DNA of 64,000 nt from Candidatus Ribeiella danica (GCA_016717335.1 JADKFS010000001.1:2480001-2544000); one strand, 5' to 3'; shown: positions 1-8,393, counted from the first letter of the stretch. Notes: generated by a model from the letters alone, not told the origin. Made by a program: numbers and translations.

Positions 1-20
1 TCTAACCTTCGAACGTTCCA
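1..20. repeat. Short-repeat arm downstream of nuoK
   Basis: The first bases of the window match the arm sequence seen again at 28955-28990 (CTAACCTTC and AACGTT units). It is one arm of the hairpin-forming short-repeat family; the other arm would lie beyond the left edge. Confidence 0.5.
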
Positions 21-32
21 GCGCTCGATGTA

Positions 33-359
33 TCAGCCCTTTAGGGTATCGACCTCATCCGCGTTGACTGTCAGCCGCGTGCGGTAGATCTGGATGATCA
101 TCGCCAGGCCCACAGCCGCCTCGGCCGCCGCCACCGTGATGATGAACAGGGCAAACACCTGGCCCGCCACCATATTTGGCTCCAGGTAGCGCCAGAACGC
201 CACCAGGTTGATATTGACCGCGTTCAGCATCAGCTCGACGCCGAGCAAGATCCCGACGGTGTTGCGCCGCGAAAGTGCGCCAAACAGCCCGATACAAAAC
301 AGCCCCGCCGCGACGATCAGCACCCACGAGAGCGGGACGGAGTCGACCATACTTGGCAT
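33..359 (-). CDS. nuoK: NADH-quinone oxidoreductase subunit K
   Basis: Small membrane subunit of respiratory complex I (proton-pumping arm). The 108-residue product has three hydrophobic segments, and the second carries the family hallmark GVELMLNAVN with the membrane-embedded Glu used in proton translocation. Length is normal for NuoK. The ATG at 359 follows a GAGGA ribosome site by a few bases; a second ATG three codons in is less likely. It is the last gene seen of the nuo cluster, separated from nuoJ by a gap filled almost entirely by a hairpin repeat (369-431). Subunits L, M and N are not in the window and would be expected to the left. Confidence 0.97.
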   Translation of the reverse strand: MPSMVDSVPLSWVLIVAAGLFCIGLFGALSRRNTVGILLGVELMLNAVNINLVAFWRYLEPNMVAGQVFALFIITVAAAEAAVGLAMIIQIYRTRLTVNADEVDTLKG

Positions 360-368
360 ATGTTCCTC

Positions 369-431
369 ATTGCAGATTGTAGATTGCAGATTGTAGATGA
401 GTACGGCAATCTACAATCTGCAATCTGCAAT
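369..431. repeat. Heptamer hairpin repeat, nuoJ-nuoK gap
   Basis: Four alternating heptamers (ATTGCAG / ATTGTAG) at 369-398 face a complementary right arm at 409-431 across a 10-base loop, predicting a long imperfect hairpin in the nuo transcript. It fills the gap between nuoJ and nuoK. Confidence 0.85.
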
Positions 432-433
432 TT

Positions 434-1099
434 CTAGGGTTGACTGGGCGCGCTGCCGGTCTTCTGCGAGTCGGGCGCGGTTGGCGTGGCGGGCGCGGCT
501 GGCATAGTGGGCGCAGCGGGCGCCTCGCCGCGCTGGCGGCGCATCGTCACCTCTTCGGACAGGGTCAGCACCTTGCGCCGCGCGCTGCGCTCTTCGAACG
601 CGATCACGATCGCGCCGATCAGCGCCACCAGCAGCAGCACCGACGCGACCTCGAACGGCAGCAGGTACTCGCGCATGAACGCGGTGCCGATCTCGACCGT
701 CGACGCAATCACGGTCGCCTGGCCGTCGGCCGCCGGCTGGACGGTGCTCCAGTTATAGGTGTAGACCGTCGGCACGATCAGCAGGCCGAACAGCCCCGCC
801 GCGACGATCAGCGCGAGCCACCAGCGCTGGTATAGCTGCCGCACGCCCTCGCCGGTGACGTGCCGCGTCAGCATGATCGCGAACAGCACCAGGATCGAGA
901 TCGCGCCGACGTAGACCAGCACCTGGACGATCGCGATGAACTCGGCCTCCATCAGCAGGTAGAGCGCGCCGACGCTAAAGAACGAGGCGATCAGCCACAA
1001 GGCCGAATGGATGATATTCTTGACGGTCACAACCATCAGGCCGGCCGCCAGCGTGAACGCCGACAGCACCAGGAAGATGACCATAATCAGAACGTTCAT
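434..1099 (-). CDS. nuoJ: NADH-quinone oxidoreductase subunit J
   Basis: Membrane subunit of complex I. The 221-residue protein has five hydrophobic helices in the first ~165 residues, with the NuoJ-type stretch VQVLVYVGAISILVLFAIML (helix 3 region involved in coupling). The last ~35 residues are a Pro/Ala/Thr-rich tail, not part of the usual NuoJ core, that probably faces the aqueous phase. ATG at 1099 follows AAGGGA. It lies between nuoH and nuoK in the order typical of nuo clusters; the gap to nuoH holds a short-repeat hairpin (1120-1186). Confidence 0.96.
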   Translation of the reverse strand: MNVLIMVIFLVLSAFTLAAGLMVVTVKNIIHSALWLIASFFSVGALYLLMEAEFIAIVQVLVYVGAISILVLFAIMLTRHVTGEGVRQLYQRWWLALIVAAGLFGLLIVPTVYTYNWSTVQPAADGQATVIASTVEIGTAFMREYLLPFEVASVLLLVALIGAIVIAFEERSARRKVLTLSEEVTMRRQRGEAPAAPTMPAAPATPTAPDSQKTGSAPSQP

Positions 1100-1119
1100 A
1101 TGAATCCCTTGTCGATGAC

Positions 1120-1186
1120 CGAGGACGAAAGACCAGCGCGCCTTTCGTTCGTATCTGCACCCTCACCCTTGGTCCTTCGTCCTTCG
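1120..1186. repeat. Short-repeat hairpin, nuoH-nuoJ gap
   Basis: Left arm CGAGGACGAAAGACCA (1120-1134) is complementary to the right arm TTGGTCCTTCGTCCTTCG (1169-1186). The GGTCCTT heptamer recurs at 9480-9540 and 45150-45182. Confidence 0.7.
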
Positions 1187-1191
1187 CCGCG

Positions 1192-2523
1192 CTATGGCAG
1201 CGACGCCACGCCAAAGGCCTGATCCTGCGCCAGCTCGACGGCGGTCTCGCCTGGCCGGCGGCGATTGATCTGCAGCACCCAGTACAACGCCGCGGCGTTA
1301 ATAATGCCCGTCACCAGCACGCCCAGCAGCTGCCGGCCCCAAGTCGGCAGGGTCTCGAGCCAGCCCAGCAGGTTCGCGCCGCCGATCGAGAGGCTCAGCG
1401 TCCATTTCGGGTCGCTGCCCCAGAGCATAATCGCGACCCACAGCGCGATGCTGAGGATGTTGATCAGCGCCAGCGGCAGCAGGAACTTCCACGCGAAGGC
1501 CATCAGCTGATCGACGCGCAGCCGCGGGAACGCGCCGCGCAGCCAGATCATCACGAAGAACAGGAACCAGGCCTTCAGCAGCAGGTAGACGACCGAGAGG
1601 ATATTCGCGAGGATCGGCAGCCCGGCGCTCACCAGCAGCCCGACCCCCGGCCCGTTCCAGCCGCCTAAAAAGAGGATCGAAGTGACCATCGAGAGCGCGT
1701 AGTTGAACAGGAACTGGCCCATGTAGAACACGGCGAACTTCATGCCGCTGTACTCAGTCATGTAGCCGGCGACGATCTCCGAGTCGGCCTCGGGGATGTC
1801 GAACGGCGTGCGCTCGCCCTCGGAGAGCACGCACATGAAGAAAATGAAGAAGCCGATCAGTCCGATCGGCGTGAAGACGAACCAGCCCAGCCCCAGGTCC
1901 GGCACGCCGACCGAGGCCAGCGTGCTACCCAGGATCGGAATGCCGGCCTGCAGATCGGAGTACTGGTTCAGGTTCATCGTGCTGGTGAACAGCACCATGC
2001 CGAGCAGCGCGATCACGGCCGGGATCTCGTACGAGACCATCTGCGCCACCGCGCGCATCGCGCCGAGCAGCGCGAACTTGTTGTTCGAGCCCCAGCCGCC
2101 CATCATCAGGCCGACCGCCGAGATCGACGAGATCGCGACGATGAACAGGGCGCTGATGTTGGTGTTGGATGGCGACATCCCGCGGCCCCACGGCACGACC
2201 GCGAACAGGAAGATCACCGGCGCGGTGGCGACCAGCGGCGCGATCAGGTGGACCCATCGGTCGGCCGTGCGCGGCGTGATGTCCTCTTTCGTGAACATCT
2301 TGACGCCGTCGGCCACCGCCTGCAGCAGGCCGGCCGGGCCAACCCGGTTCGGCCCGAGGCGGTCCTGCATGCGCGCGACCATCCTGCGCTCGAACCAGGT
2401 CATGAGCATGAAGGTCACCGGGGTAACAATCAAGATGATCGTCGTCACGATCAGGTAGGCGATCACGCTGATGAGCCAGCTGGGCAGCAGTCCGCTGAGC
2501 AGCGACTGTAGTGCGTCAACCAT
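1192..2523 (-). CDS. nuoH: NADH-quinone oxidoreductase subunit H
   Basis: Membrane subunit of complex I that forms much of the quinone-binding chamber. The 443-residue product is hydrophobic throughout with about nine helices. Family motifs visible include the first-loop stretch RMQDRLGPNRVGPAGLLQ, the acidic loop SEGERTPFDIPEADSEIVAG and the region following it (EYSGMKFA). It is somewhat longer than common NuoH proteins because of an N-terminal helix and extended C-terminal portion. ATG at 2523 is preceded by AGAGG. nuoI lies immediately upstream (95-base gap, the one nuo junction without an obvious heptamer array). Confidence 0.97.
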   Translation of the reverse strand: MVDALQSLLSGLLPSWLISVIAYLIVTTIILIVTPVTFMLMTWFERRMVARMQDRLGPNRVGPAGLLQAVADGVKMFTKEDITPRTADRWVHLIAPLVATAPVIFLFAVVPWGRGMSPSNTNISALFIVAISSISAVGLMMGGWGSNNKFALLGAMRAVAQMVSYEIPAVIALLGMVLFTSTMNLNQYSDLQAGIPILGSTLASVGVPDLGLGWFVFTPIGLIGFFIFFMCVLSEGERTPFDIPEADSEIVAGYMTEYSGMKFAVFYMGQFLFNYALSMVTSILFLGGWNGPGVGLLVSAGLPILANILSVVYLLLKAWFLFFVMIWLRGAFPRLRVDQLMAFAWKFLLPLALINILSIALWVAIMLWGSDPKWTLSLSIGGANLLGWLETLPTWGRQLLGVLVTGIINAAALYWVLQINRRRPGETAVELAQDQAFGVASLP

Positions 2524-2617
2524 TACGTAACCTCTACTGTTGGGGCGTCTATGTCACCGGGCGCATACGCCCGTTCTCCCCATCGGGGCGCGGCGATACG
2601 CCCGGCGCTTCCTACGC

Positions 2618-3652
2618 TCATCCACGCTTCGCCAGGTTGCCCGAGCGGATCGACTTCAGACGCTCGATTTTGTCCTCGGACATAACCGTGCCCGCAGGGA
2701 CGCCGCCGAGCAGGTTGGCGGCGCTGAACGGGATGCCCGCGCCGTCGCCTGACGGCGCCGCGCCAGCCGGGGCGCGCGGCGGCGCCTCCGCGGCCGTCGG
2801 CTCGTCGCCCGCGACGACCGGCTCCTCGACATCCGCCACGGCGCCGCCGCTCTTGGCGGCGTTCGCGGCGCGGATCGCCTGCAGGCGGGCCAGCTTGTCC
2901 TCGGACATGCTCTTGCCGACTGCCGCCACCGGCGCGGCGGGCTTGGCCGCCTTGGGCGCCGCCGCAGCTGCGGCGGCCGGCCTGGCGGCCGGCGTGGCCT
3001 TCTTGATCTTGTCGAGCGCGTTCGGCGAGATGCCGATCGTGCCGGAGCGGCGCTTCATGTTGCCCTGGAGCTTCTTGTACGCGCCGTCCTTCACCTGCGA
3101 CCAGAAGGTCGGGGCGAGCGCCTGGTAGTACGAGACCGGCCGGTCAAGACCAGCCTTATTGACCGTCATGCTGCTGTGGTCGGAGGTCGACAGCTCGAAC
3201 TCGTGGTCCATCTTGATCGCGTCGAACGGGCAGACCTCGGCGCACAGGCCGCAGCTCATGCAGGCGTCGTACTCGATCATGAACTCGGCCACCGCCGGCA
3301 CCGCCTTGCCGGTCGCCGGGTCGGTCGCCTGAGTCATATGGATCACCTGCGGCGGGCAGATGCGCTCGCACTGGAAGCACGAGGTGCACAGCTCGTGGCC
3401 GGTCGCGTCGTCGAACAGCAGGATCGGGAAGTTGCGAAACGCCTCCGGCATCGCCAGGCGCTCCTCGGGGTACTGCACCGTAAAGACGCCGCTGGTCTCG
3501 CTGCCATTCTCAAGCTTCTTGCCAAACGCGCTGACGAAGTGCTTGATCACGACATCCAGGCCGGCCAACATGCCCTGGCCGGCGCGCAGCTTGGGCTTGC
3601 CCCGATCGATGACGTAGGCTTTTCCGCGCGTGAACTCAACCGTCATATCCAT
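2618..3652 (-). CDS. nuoI: NADH-quinone oxidoreductase subunit I with long C-terminal extension
   Basis: Peripheral-arm complex I subunit that holds clusters N6a and N6b. Two classic 4Fe-4S motifs are present, CTSCFQCERICPP and CMSCGLCAEVCPF, in the first ~200 residues. Length is 344 residues, about 130-150 more than usual: residues after about 220 form an Ala/Pro-rich extension containing two copies of a basic 20-residue motif beginning MSEDK (first MSEDKLARLQAIRAANAAK, last MSEDKIERLKSIRSGNLAK at the extreme C-terminus). The function of the extension is unknown; a docking or assembly role is only a guess. The gap to nuoD holds a heptamer hairpin (3661-3747). Confidence 0.95.
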   Translation of the reverse strand: MDMTVEFTRGKAYVIDRGKPKLRAGQGMLAGLDVVIKHFVSAFGKKLENGSETSGVFTVQYPEERLAMPEAFRNFPILLFDDATGHELCTSCFQCERICPPQVIHMTQATDPATGKAVPAVAEFMIEYDACMSCGLCAEVCPFDAIKMDHEFELSTSDHSSMTVNKAGLDRPVSYYQALAPTFWSQVKDGAYKKLQGNMKRRSGTIGISPNALDKIKKATPAARPAAAAAAAPKAAKPAAPVAAVGKSMSEDKLARLQAIRAANAAKSGGAVADVEEPVVAGDEPTAAEAPPRAPAGAAPSGDGAGIPFSAANLLGGVPAGTVMSEDKIERLKSIRSGNLAKRG

Positions 3653-3660
3653 ACCTTCTA

Positions 3661-3747
3661 GAGTTTTGAGGTTTGAGTTTTGAGTTTTGAGTTTGGGGCG
3701 AGGCTACGCCTACAACTCAGAACTTAGAACTCAAAACTTAGAACTTC
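3661..3747. repeat. Heptamer hairpin repeat, nuoD-nuoI gap
   Basis: Left arm consists of TTTTGAG heptamers (3661-3695) and the right arm of CTCAAAACTTAGAACT-type units (3715-3745), complementary over most of their length. The array fills the gap between nuoD and nuoI. Confidence 0.8.
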
Positions 3748-3748
3748 C

Positions 3749-4873
3749 TTAGCGGTCGACCTCGCCCATCACAATATCGATACTGCCAAGGATGACGACC
3801 ATATCGGCGACCTTGTGGCCGCGGCACATATCGCCGAGCGGCGACAGGTTGATGAACGACGGCGCGCGCACTTTGTAGCGGTACGGGCGAGTCGACCCAT
3901 CGCTCACCAGGTAGAAGCCCAGCTCGCCCTTGGGGGTCTCGACCCGGCCGTAGACGTCGCCCACCGGCGGGCGCAGCGCCTTCTGTTTGCCGATATTGGC
4001 CATCGCCGGGTTGATGTGCCCGCCGGTCGTATCGGGCAGCCGCTCGATCACCTGCTGGACGATCCGATAGCTCTGGCGCATCTCTTCGATCCGCACCAGG
4101 AAGCGGTCGTACACATCGCCGACCGAGCCGATCGGCACGTCGAAGTCCAGCTCGTCGTAGACGCCGTACGGCTCGGCTTTGCGCACGTCGTAGGCGATGC
4201 CCGAGGCGCGCAGCACCGGCCCGGTGACGCTGTAGGAGGTAGCCACCTCCTTCGGTAGGATGCCGACGCCCTCCGAGCGGATGCGCAGGATCTCGTTCTC
4301 GCGCAGCAGCCGCTCGAACTCGTCGAAGAAGGGTGGCAGGCCCCGCATCAGGTCCTTCAGCAGCGGCATGAACTCGGCCGGCAGGTCGCGCACGATCCCG
4401 CCGAAGCGGAAGTAGTTGCACATCATACGCGCGCCGCTGGCCATCTCGAACAGGTCGAGGATCTTCTCGCGCTCGCGCATGCCGAACGCCAGCGGCGTCT
4501 GCCAGGCGCCCATGTCGTTGATCATGAAGGCGACGGCGGTGGCGTGGTTGAGGATGCGCGACAGCTCGTTCATCAGCACGCGGATGTAGTTCGCGCGCTG
4601 CGGCACCTCGATCCCGGCCAGCTTCTCGACCGCGAGCGACAGGCCGTAGTTGTTGGCCATCGAGTTGAAGTAGTCGAGCCGGTCGGTAAACGGCATCGAC
4701 TGGATGTAGGTCGACACCTCGCCGAGCTGCTCGTGGTTGCGGTGCAGGTAGCCAAACACCGGCTTGAGGTCAACGATCGTCTCGCCGTCGACAGTCACGA
4801 CCATGCGGAACACCCCGTGCGTCGAAGGGTGCTGCGGGCCGATATTGATCTGGAGCTCTTCTGTTTTTAGCAT
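3749..4873 (-). CDS. nuoD: NADH-quinone oxidoreductase subunit D
   Basis: The 49-kDa-type subunit that, with NuoB, builds the quinone reduction site. The N-terminus contains GPQHPSTHGVFR with the conserved His pair, followed by VFGYLHRNHEQLGE, and later RVLMNELSRILNHA. The 374 residues match the NuoD core, descended from NiFe hydrogenase large subunits, without fused NuoC. ATG at 4873 (MLKTEELQINIG). Located between nuoC and nuoI; both flanking gaps hold short-repeat arrays. Confidence 0.97.
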   Translation of the reverse strand: MLKTEELQINIGPQHPSTHGVFRMVVTVDGETIVDLKPVFGYLHRNHEQLGEVSTYIQSMPFTDRLDYFNSMANNYGLSLAVEKLAGIEVPQRANYIRVLMNELSRILNHATAVAFMINDMGAWQTPLAFGMREREKILDLFEMASGARMMCNYFRFGGIVRDLPAEFMPLLKDLMRGLPPFFDEFERLLRENEILRIRSEGVGILPKEVATSYSVTGPVLRASGIAYDVRKAEPYGVYDELDFDVPIGSVGDVYDRFLVRIEEMRQSYRIVQQVIERLPDTTGGHINPAMANIGKQKALRPPVGDVYGRVETPKGELGFYLVSDGSTRPYRYKVRAPSFINLSPLGDMCRGHKVADMVVILGSIDIVMGEVDR

Positions 4874-4877
4874 AGCT

Positions 4878-4960
4878 TTCAGTCGGCAGTCGGCAGTCGG
4901 CAGTCGGCAGTCGGCAGTATGACAACTGGCTACTGCATACTGGCTACTGCATACTGGCTA
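4878..4960. repeat. Heptamer repeat array, nuoC-nuoD gap
   Basis: About five CGGCAGT heptamers are followed by a second arm of TACTGGC/TACTGCA units. The arms are only partly complementary. The same CGGCAGT unit recurs at 21540, 29470, 52410 and 53170. Confidence 0.8.
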
Positions 4961-5527
4961 CTCCTCTCCGTCGCCGAGATATTTGTCGCCTTGCTTCGGG
5001 AAGTCCTTGCGCATCGGGAAGGCCTCGAACTCATCCCACATATAGATGCGGGTCAGGTTCGGGTGTCCGGGGAAGTCGACGCCGTACATATCGTAGGCCT
5101 CGCGCTCCTGCAGGTCGGCGCCCGGCCAGAACGGCGTCAGCGCGGGAACGACGGCGCGATCGCGCGGCACGCGGGTCTTGATCACGAGCGGCGGGCCGCC
5201 GTCGAGGTGCATGAAGTGGTACACCAGCTCGATCACGCCGTCGGCCAGGTAGTCGACGGCGGTGATGTTGCTGAGCAGCTCGTAGCCCAGCGTATCGCGC
5301 ACATAGCGTGCGACGTCGGGGATGCGCTCGGCCAGCACCACCGCGTCGGCGGTCGCCAGCAGATCGGGCGGCCCCTCTTCGCCCTTCTTACCCTTGCCGT
5401 GGGCTGCCTTGGGCTCGGCACCGTCGCCGTTGTGGGCGGCCGGCTCCTTCACGCGCGCGGGCGCCAGCGCGCCGGGCAGATCGCGGATGAGCCGCTCTTT
5501 CAGCTCGCTGACGCTCATGCTAGGCAT
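4958..5527 (-). CDS. nuoC: NADH-quinone oxidoreductase subunit C
   Basis: Peripheral-arm 30-kDa-type subunit of complex I. The signature EREAYDMYGVDFPGHPNL is intact near residue 145-160, preceded by LLSNITAVDYLADG. A charged, low-complexity insertion (about residues 22-50, Ala/Gly/Lys/Glu-rich) lies between the N-terminal helix and the core. The ATG at 5527 overlaps the nuoB stop (ATGCCTAG), implying translational coupling; a second Met three codons in (5518) would remove the overlap. Confidence 0.95.
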   Translation of the reverse strand: MPSMSVSELKERLIRDLPGALAPARVKEPAAHNGDGAEPKAAHGKGKKGEEGPPDLLATADAVVLAERIPDVARYVRDTLGYELLSNITAVDYLADGVIELVYHFMHLDGGPPLVIKTRVPRDRAVVPALTPFWPGADLQEREAYDMYGVDFPGHPNLTRIYMWDEFEAFPMRKDFPKQGDKYLGDGEE

Positions 5528-6308
5528 GCGTCACCTCCGCCTTGCGCTTCAGGTCGTCGATCGCGATCTCGGGCGCGACGCCCGCCGCCTTGTTCGGCCC
5601 CTCCAGCTCGACGCTGTCGTCCATGATCGGGAACTGGCGCGCCATCTCGGGGTGCTCGATCACGCCGGTGCGCTCCTCGCCGGCCACCGGCGAGCTGTAC
5701 GGGCTGACCAGCGGGAGCCCGCCGACCGGGTCGATCAGCCTGCCGTCGATCTCGAGGCCAAGCTTGCCGAAGGTCGGCACCGGGAAGTCCTTCGCCTCGC
5801 GCCGGCCATACCAGCGCACGCGGTTGAGCTTCTGGTCGTCGATCTGGGCTTGCAGCGTCATCAGCGCGTGCAGCAGCGCCTCGGGCCGCGGCGGGCAGCC
5901 GGGGATGTAGACGTCGACCGGCAGGAACAGGTCGATCCCGCGCAGCACGTTGTAGCCGTCGCGGAACGGCCCGCCCGAGGTCGCGCAGGCGCCCATCGAG
6001 ATTACGTAGCGCGGCTCGGGCATCTGGTTGTAGAGCCGCACCACCTGCGGGGCCATCTTCTTCGTCACCGTCCCGGCGACGATCATCAGGTCGGCCTGGC
6101 GCGGCGATGCGCGGAACATCTCGGCGCCGAAGCGGGCCAGGTCATATCGCGAGAGGCCGGTCGCCATCATCTCGATCGCGCAGCAGGCAAGCCCGAAGGC
6201 CATCGGCCAGACCGACGAGCGCCGGCCCCAGTTGTAGAAACGGTTGATCGTGGATAAGAAAACGCCTTGCTTCTCAAGCTCAAGCTGTGTCTCTTTGTCG
6301 TCAGCCAT
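5520..6308 (-). CDS. nuoB: NADH-quinone oxidoreductase subunit B
   Basis: Subunit that carries cluster N2, the electron donor to quinone. The cluster ligands are visible in ACCAIEMMATG, GACATSGG and PGCPPRPEAL. The 262-residue product is ~80-100 residues longer than typical NuoB; the extra part is a C-terminal tail from about residue 180, rich in charged residues, that overlaps the start of nuoC by 8 bases. The start at 6308 (MADDKETQLELEKQG) gives a normal N-terminus. The gap upstream to nuoA is filled by a heptamer repeat. Confidence 0.96.
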   Translation of the reverse strand: MADDKETQLELEKQGVFLSTINRFYNWGRRSSVWPMAFGLACCAIEMMATGLSRYDLARFGAEMFRASPRQADLMIVAGTVTKKMAPQVVRLYNQMPEPRYVISMGACATSGGPFRDGYNVLRGIDLFLPVDVYIPGCPPRPEALLHALMTLQAQIDDQKLNRVRWYGRREAKDFPVPTFGKLGLEIDGRLIDPVGGLPLVSPYSSPVAGEERTGVIEHPEMARQFPIMDDSVELEGPNKAAGVAPEIAIDDLKRKAEVTHA

Positions 6309-6314
6309 CGTTCC

Positions 6315-6452
6315 ACCTTGTAGTCAGTAGTCAGTAGCCAGTAGTCGGTAGTCGGTAGTCGGTAGTCGGTAGTCGGTAGTCGGTAGTCGGCAGCCAGAGA
6401 TCAACAATGATGTTCGCTGGTACTGACGACTGATTTCCGACTTCTGACTACG
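6315..6452. repeat. Heptamer repeat array, nuoA-nuoB gap
   Basis: Around nine AGTCGGT / AGTCAGT heptamers (6318-6390) are followed by a less regular second arm containing ACTGACGACTGATTTCC and CTGACTAC, partly complementary to the first. The array fills the gap between nuoA and nuoB. Confidence 0.8.
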
Positions 6453-6453
6453 C

Positions 6454-6810
6454 TTAGACCCACTCGAGCGCGCCCTTCTTCCAGGCGTAGACCAGGCCGC
6501 CGATCAGGATGAATAGGAAGATCGCCATCTCGACCAGCGCGAACAGGCCGAGCTGGTTGTATGCGACCGCCCACGGGTACAGGAAGACGACCTCGATATC
6601 GAAGACGACGAACGCCAGCGCGTACAGGTAGTACTGAACCTTGAACTGCACCCAGATATCGCCGATCGCCTCGAGCCCGCACTCGTAGGTATCGAGCTTG
6701 ATCTCGGTGGGCCGCCGCGGGCGCAGGAAGTAGGCGCCGACCAGTGGGAGGAGCGGAAACGAGGCCGCGGCGATAAAGAAGATGCCAATAAACGCGTAGT
6801 TAGCAAGCAC
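6454..6810 (-). CDS. nuoA: NADH-quinone oxidoreductase subunit A
   Basis: Small membrane subunit of complex I. The 118-residue protein has three hydrophobic helices and the conserved loop motif KLDTYECGLEAIGD, whose YECG core marks the loop near the quinone site. Length is typical. It is the first gene of the nuo transcription unit, about 230 bases downstream of the predicted start site of the promoter at 7049-7077. The long 5' leader contains nothing else I could identify as coding. Confidence 0.96.
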   Translation of the reverse strand: MLANYAFIGIFFIAAASFPLLPLVGAYFLRPRRPTEIKLDTYECGLEAIGDIWVQFKVQYYLYALAFVVFDIEVVFLYPWAVAYNQLGLFALVEMAIFLFILIGGLVYAWKKGALEWV

Positions 6811-7162
6811 GGCTGCGCTCCTTCGTTATGCAGTATCAGGCCAGCCACACCCAGGCGCCGCACCATGTCTTATATGTACGTTCGCCGGGGAAGCAGCGGA
6901 TGCCTACATTGCAGGGTTTCCACGGCACTACTATACGTCGCGCGATTGCTGCTTAGAAGGGCATGGCCCACAGCAGCACGAACGACGAGCCGGCAGCCAG
7001 ACTGGGCGCTAAGGTTGTGAATTAGTTTGGAAAGTAACGACTTTGATAAGTATATCACATAGTGAAATGGCGTGCAAACGCGCGGACATGGCGCGCACGG
7101 CTCTGTAATCACCAGGGCGTAGGCGCGGCCGCGCCGCGGCGCGACGAATTCACCGCCGAACG
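6811..7162. other. Intergenic leader of the nuo operon
   Basis: A 352-base gap between nuoA and the FHA gene. It contains the minus-strand promoter at 7049-7077 and a ~230-base untranslated leader. Short reading frames inside it lack ribosome sites and family features. No tRNA or known RNA motif was recognised. Confidence 0.6.
7049..7077 (-). promoter_or_regulatory. Sigma-70-type promoter of nuoA operon
   Basis: On the minus strand: TTGCAC (7077-7072), a 17-base spacer ending in TGA, then TATACT (7054-7049). The TG before the -10 box makes it an extended -10 promoter. Confidence 0.75.
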
Positions 7163-7621
7163 CTAGCGAATCAGGCGCATCTCCACCCGCCCGACGCGGA
7201 TAACATCGCCCTCACCGATGCTGGTCGCGTCGCGCACCTCGATCTCGTTCACGAAGGTGCCGTTAGTGCTGCCCAGATCCTCGAGCAGCCACGCGTCGCC
7301 CTGCAGCTCGAGCCGCGCATGCTGTGCCGAGAGGAAGGAGTCGTTCAGCGCGATCTCGCAGTTCTCCATGCTGCGCCCGATAATGTTGCTCGGGCCGAGC
7401 GGGAACAGCTTCCCGGCCGACACGCCGCTCGATCCGGCGCGCAGCACCACCAGCTGGCCGTACGGGCTGCCGGCGCCGGCGCCGGCCGGCTGCCCGCTCA
7501 GTCGCAGGTCGCGCATCACGAAGCGCAGCACTTGCCAGAGAAAAAAATACAGCAGCAGCACGATCGCGATGCGCAGCAGCAGTACAAAGATGTCGACCGA
7601 GAAGGTAGTAAGGTTTGGCAT
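7163..7621 (-). CDS. Membrane-anchored FHA-domain protein (FhaB-like)
   Basis: One N-terminal transmembrane helix (about residues 8-30) followed by a short linker and a C-terminal forkhead-associated domain that binds phosphothreonine peptides. FHA residues visible are IIGRS, the SAQHA serine/histidine pair and LGSTNGTFVNE. In actinobacteria and Chloroflexota such proteins act with Ser/Thr kinases in cell-wall and division control; no kinase is in this window. I chose ATG 7621 (MPNLTTF) over an upstream TTG at 7645, because it puts the helix at the N-terminus; neither has a clear ribosome site. Follows the FhaA-like gene by 52 bases, presumably in one transcript. Confidence 0.85.
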   Translation of the reverse strand: MPNLTTFSVDIFVLLLRIAIVLLLYFFLWQVLRFVMRDLRLSGQPAGAGAGSPYGQLVVLRAGSSGVSAGKLFPLGPSNIIGRSMENCEIALNDSFLSAQHARLELQGDAWLLEDLGSTNGTFVNEIEVRDATSIGEGDVIRVGRVEMRLIR

Positions 7622-7673
7622 AACTGTAGCGTTAGAGCGTCCCAACGCATTAGCGTGGCAGCCTGGCCACGGC

Positions 7674-8393
7674 TCAGGCCTCTTTAAAGGTCAGCTCAAG
7701 CCCGCCCAGCGAAAGCGTGTCGCCATCGCCCAGCGCCTGCTCCTGGACCGGCTCGCCGTTGACGTAGGTGCCGTTGGTCGAGCCGAGATCGGTCACCCAG
7801 AAGCGCCGCGCGCGGTAGCGCAGCTGGGCATGGTGCCGCGAGACGCGCGTGTCCTCCAGGATCACGTCGTTGTTGAGCCCGCGTCCAATCGTGATCTGCG
7901 TGCTCTCGAGCGGAATGACGTGCGTGCCCGAGCCGGTGGCCAGCAGCAGCCGCGTTCGCGCCTGCGCGGCCGGCGTCGCGGGCGGCTGAAACACCTGGGT
8001 GTGGCCGGCGTCGGCCGTCGGCCCGGCGCTGGCAGTCTCAGCGACCACCTGGATCGTGTGGCGCGGCACGCTCGCGTCCGACGCCAGCTCGACGCGCGGG
8101 TGCTCCAGCATCGTGAAGCCGCGCTCCTGGGCCAGCTCGGCCAGGTAGGTGGACATCTCGCGCTCCATCTCGCCGCGGATCGGCCCAAACGCCGCAAAAT
8201 CCTGCGGGTTGAGGAACGCGCGGTAGATATTCGGCACGATCACGCGGCGCACGCTGATGGTCTGCTGGGTCTCCATCGCCCGCTCGAGCCGCTTGGCGAT
8301 CTCGGCGGGCTGAACAGGGCTGCGGAATAGCCGCGCAACCGACCCCTCGACCATGTTTTCCATGAACGACTCGAAACGAGCAAGCGCGGACAT
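7674..8393 (-). CDS. FHA-domain protein with N-terminal DUF3662 (FhaA-like)
   Basis: The 239-residue cytosolic protein has an N-terminal DUF3662-type domain (about 1-120, beginning LARFESFMENMVEGSVARLF) and a C-terminal FHA domain with TIGRGLNNDVILEDTRVSRHH and DLGSTNGTYVNG. This is the FhaA architecture known from mycobacterial cell-envelope operons. It precedes the membrane-anchored FHA protein. Upstream, a TACAAT box (8442-8437 on the minus strand) is a possible -10; the matching -35 is weak. Confidence 0.9.
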   Translation of the reverse strand: MSALARFESFMENMVEGSVARLFRSPVQPAEIAKRLERAMETQQTISVRRVIVPNIYRAFLNPQDFAAFGPIRGEMEREMSTYLAELAQERGFTMLEHPRVELASDASVPRHTIQVVAETASAGPTADAGHTQVFQPPATPAAQARTRLLLATGSGTHVIPLESTQITIGRGLNNDVILEDTRVSRHHAQLRYRARRFWVTDLGSTNGTYVNGEPVQEQALGDGDTLSLGGLELTFKEA

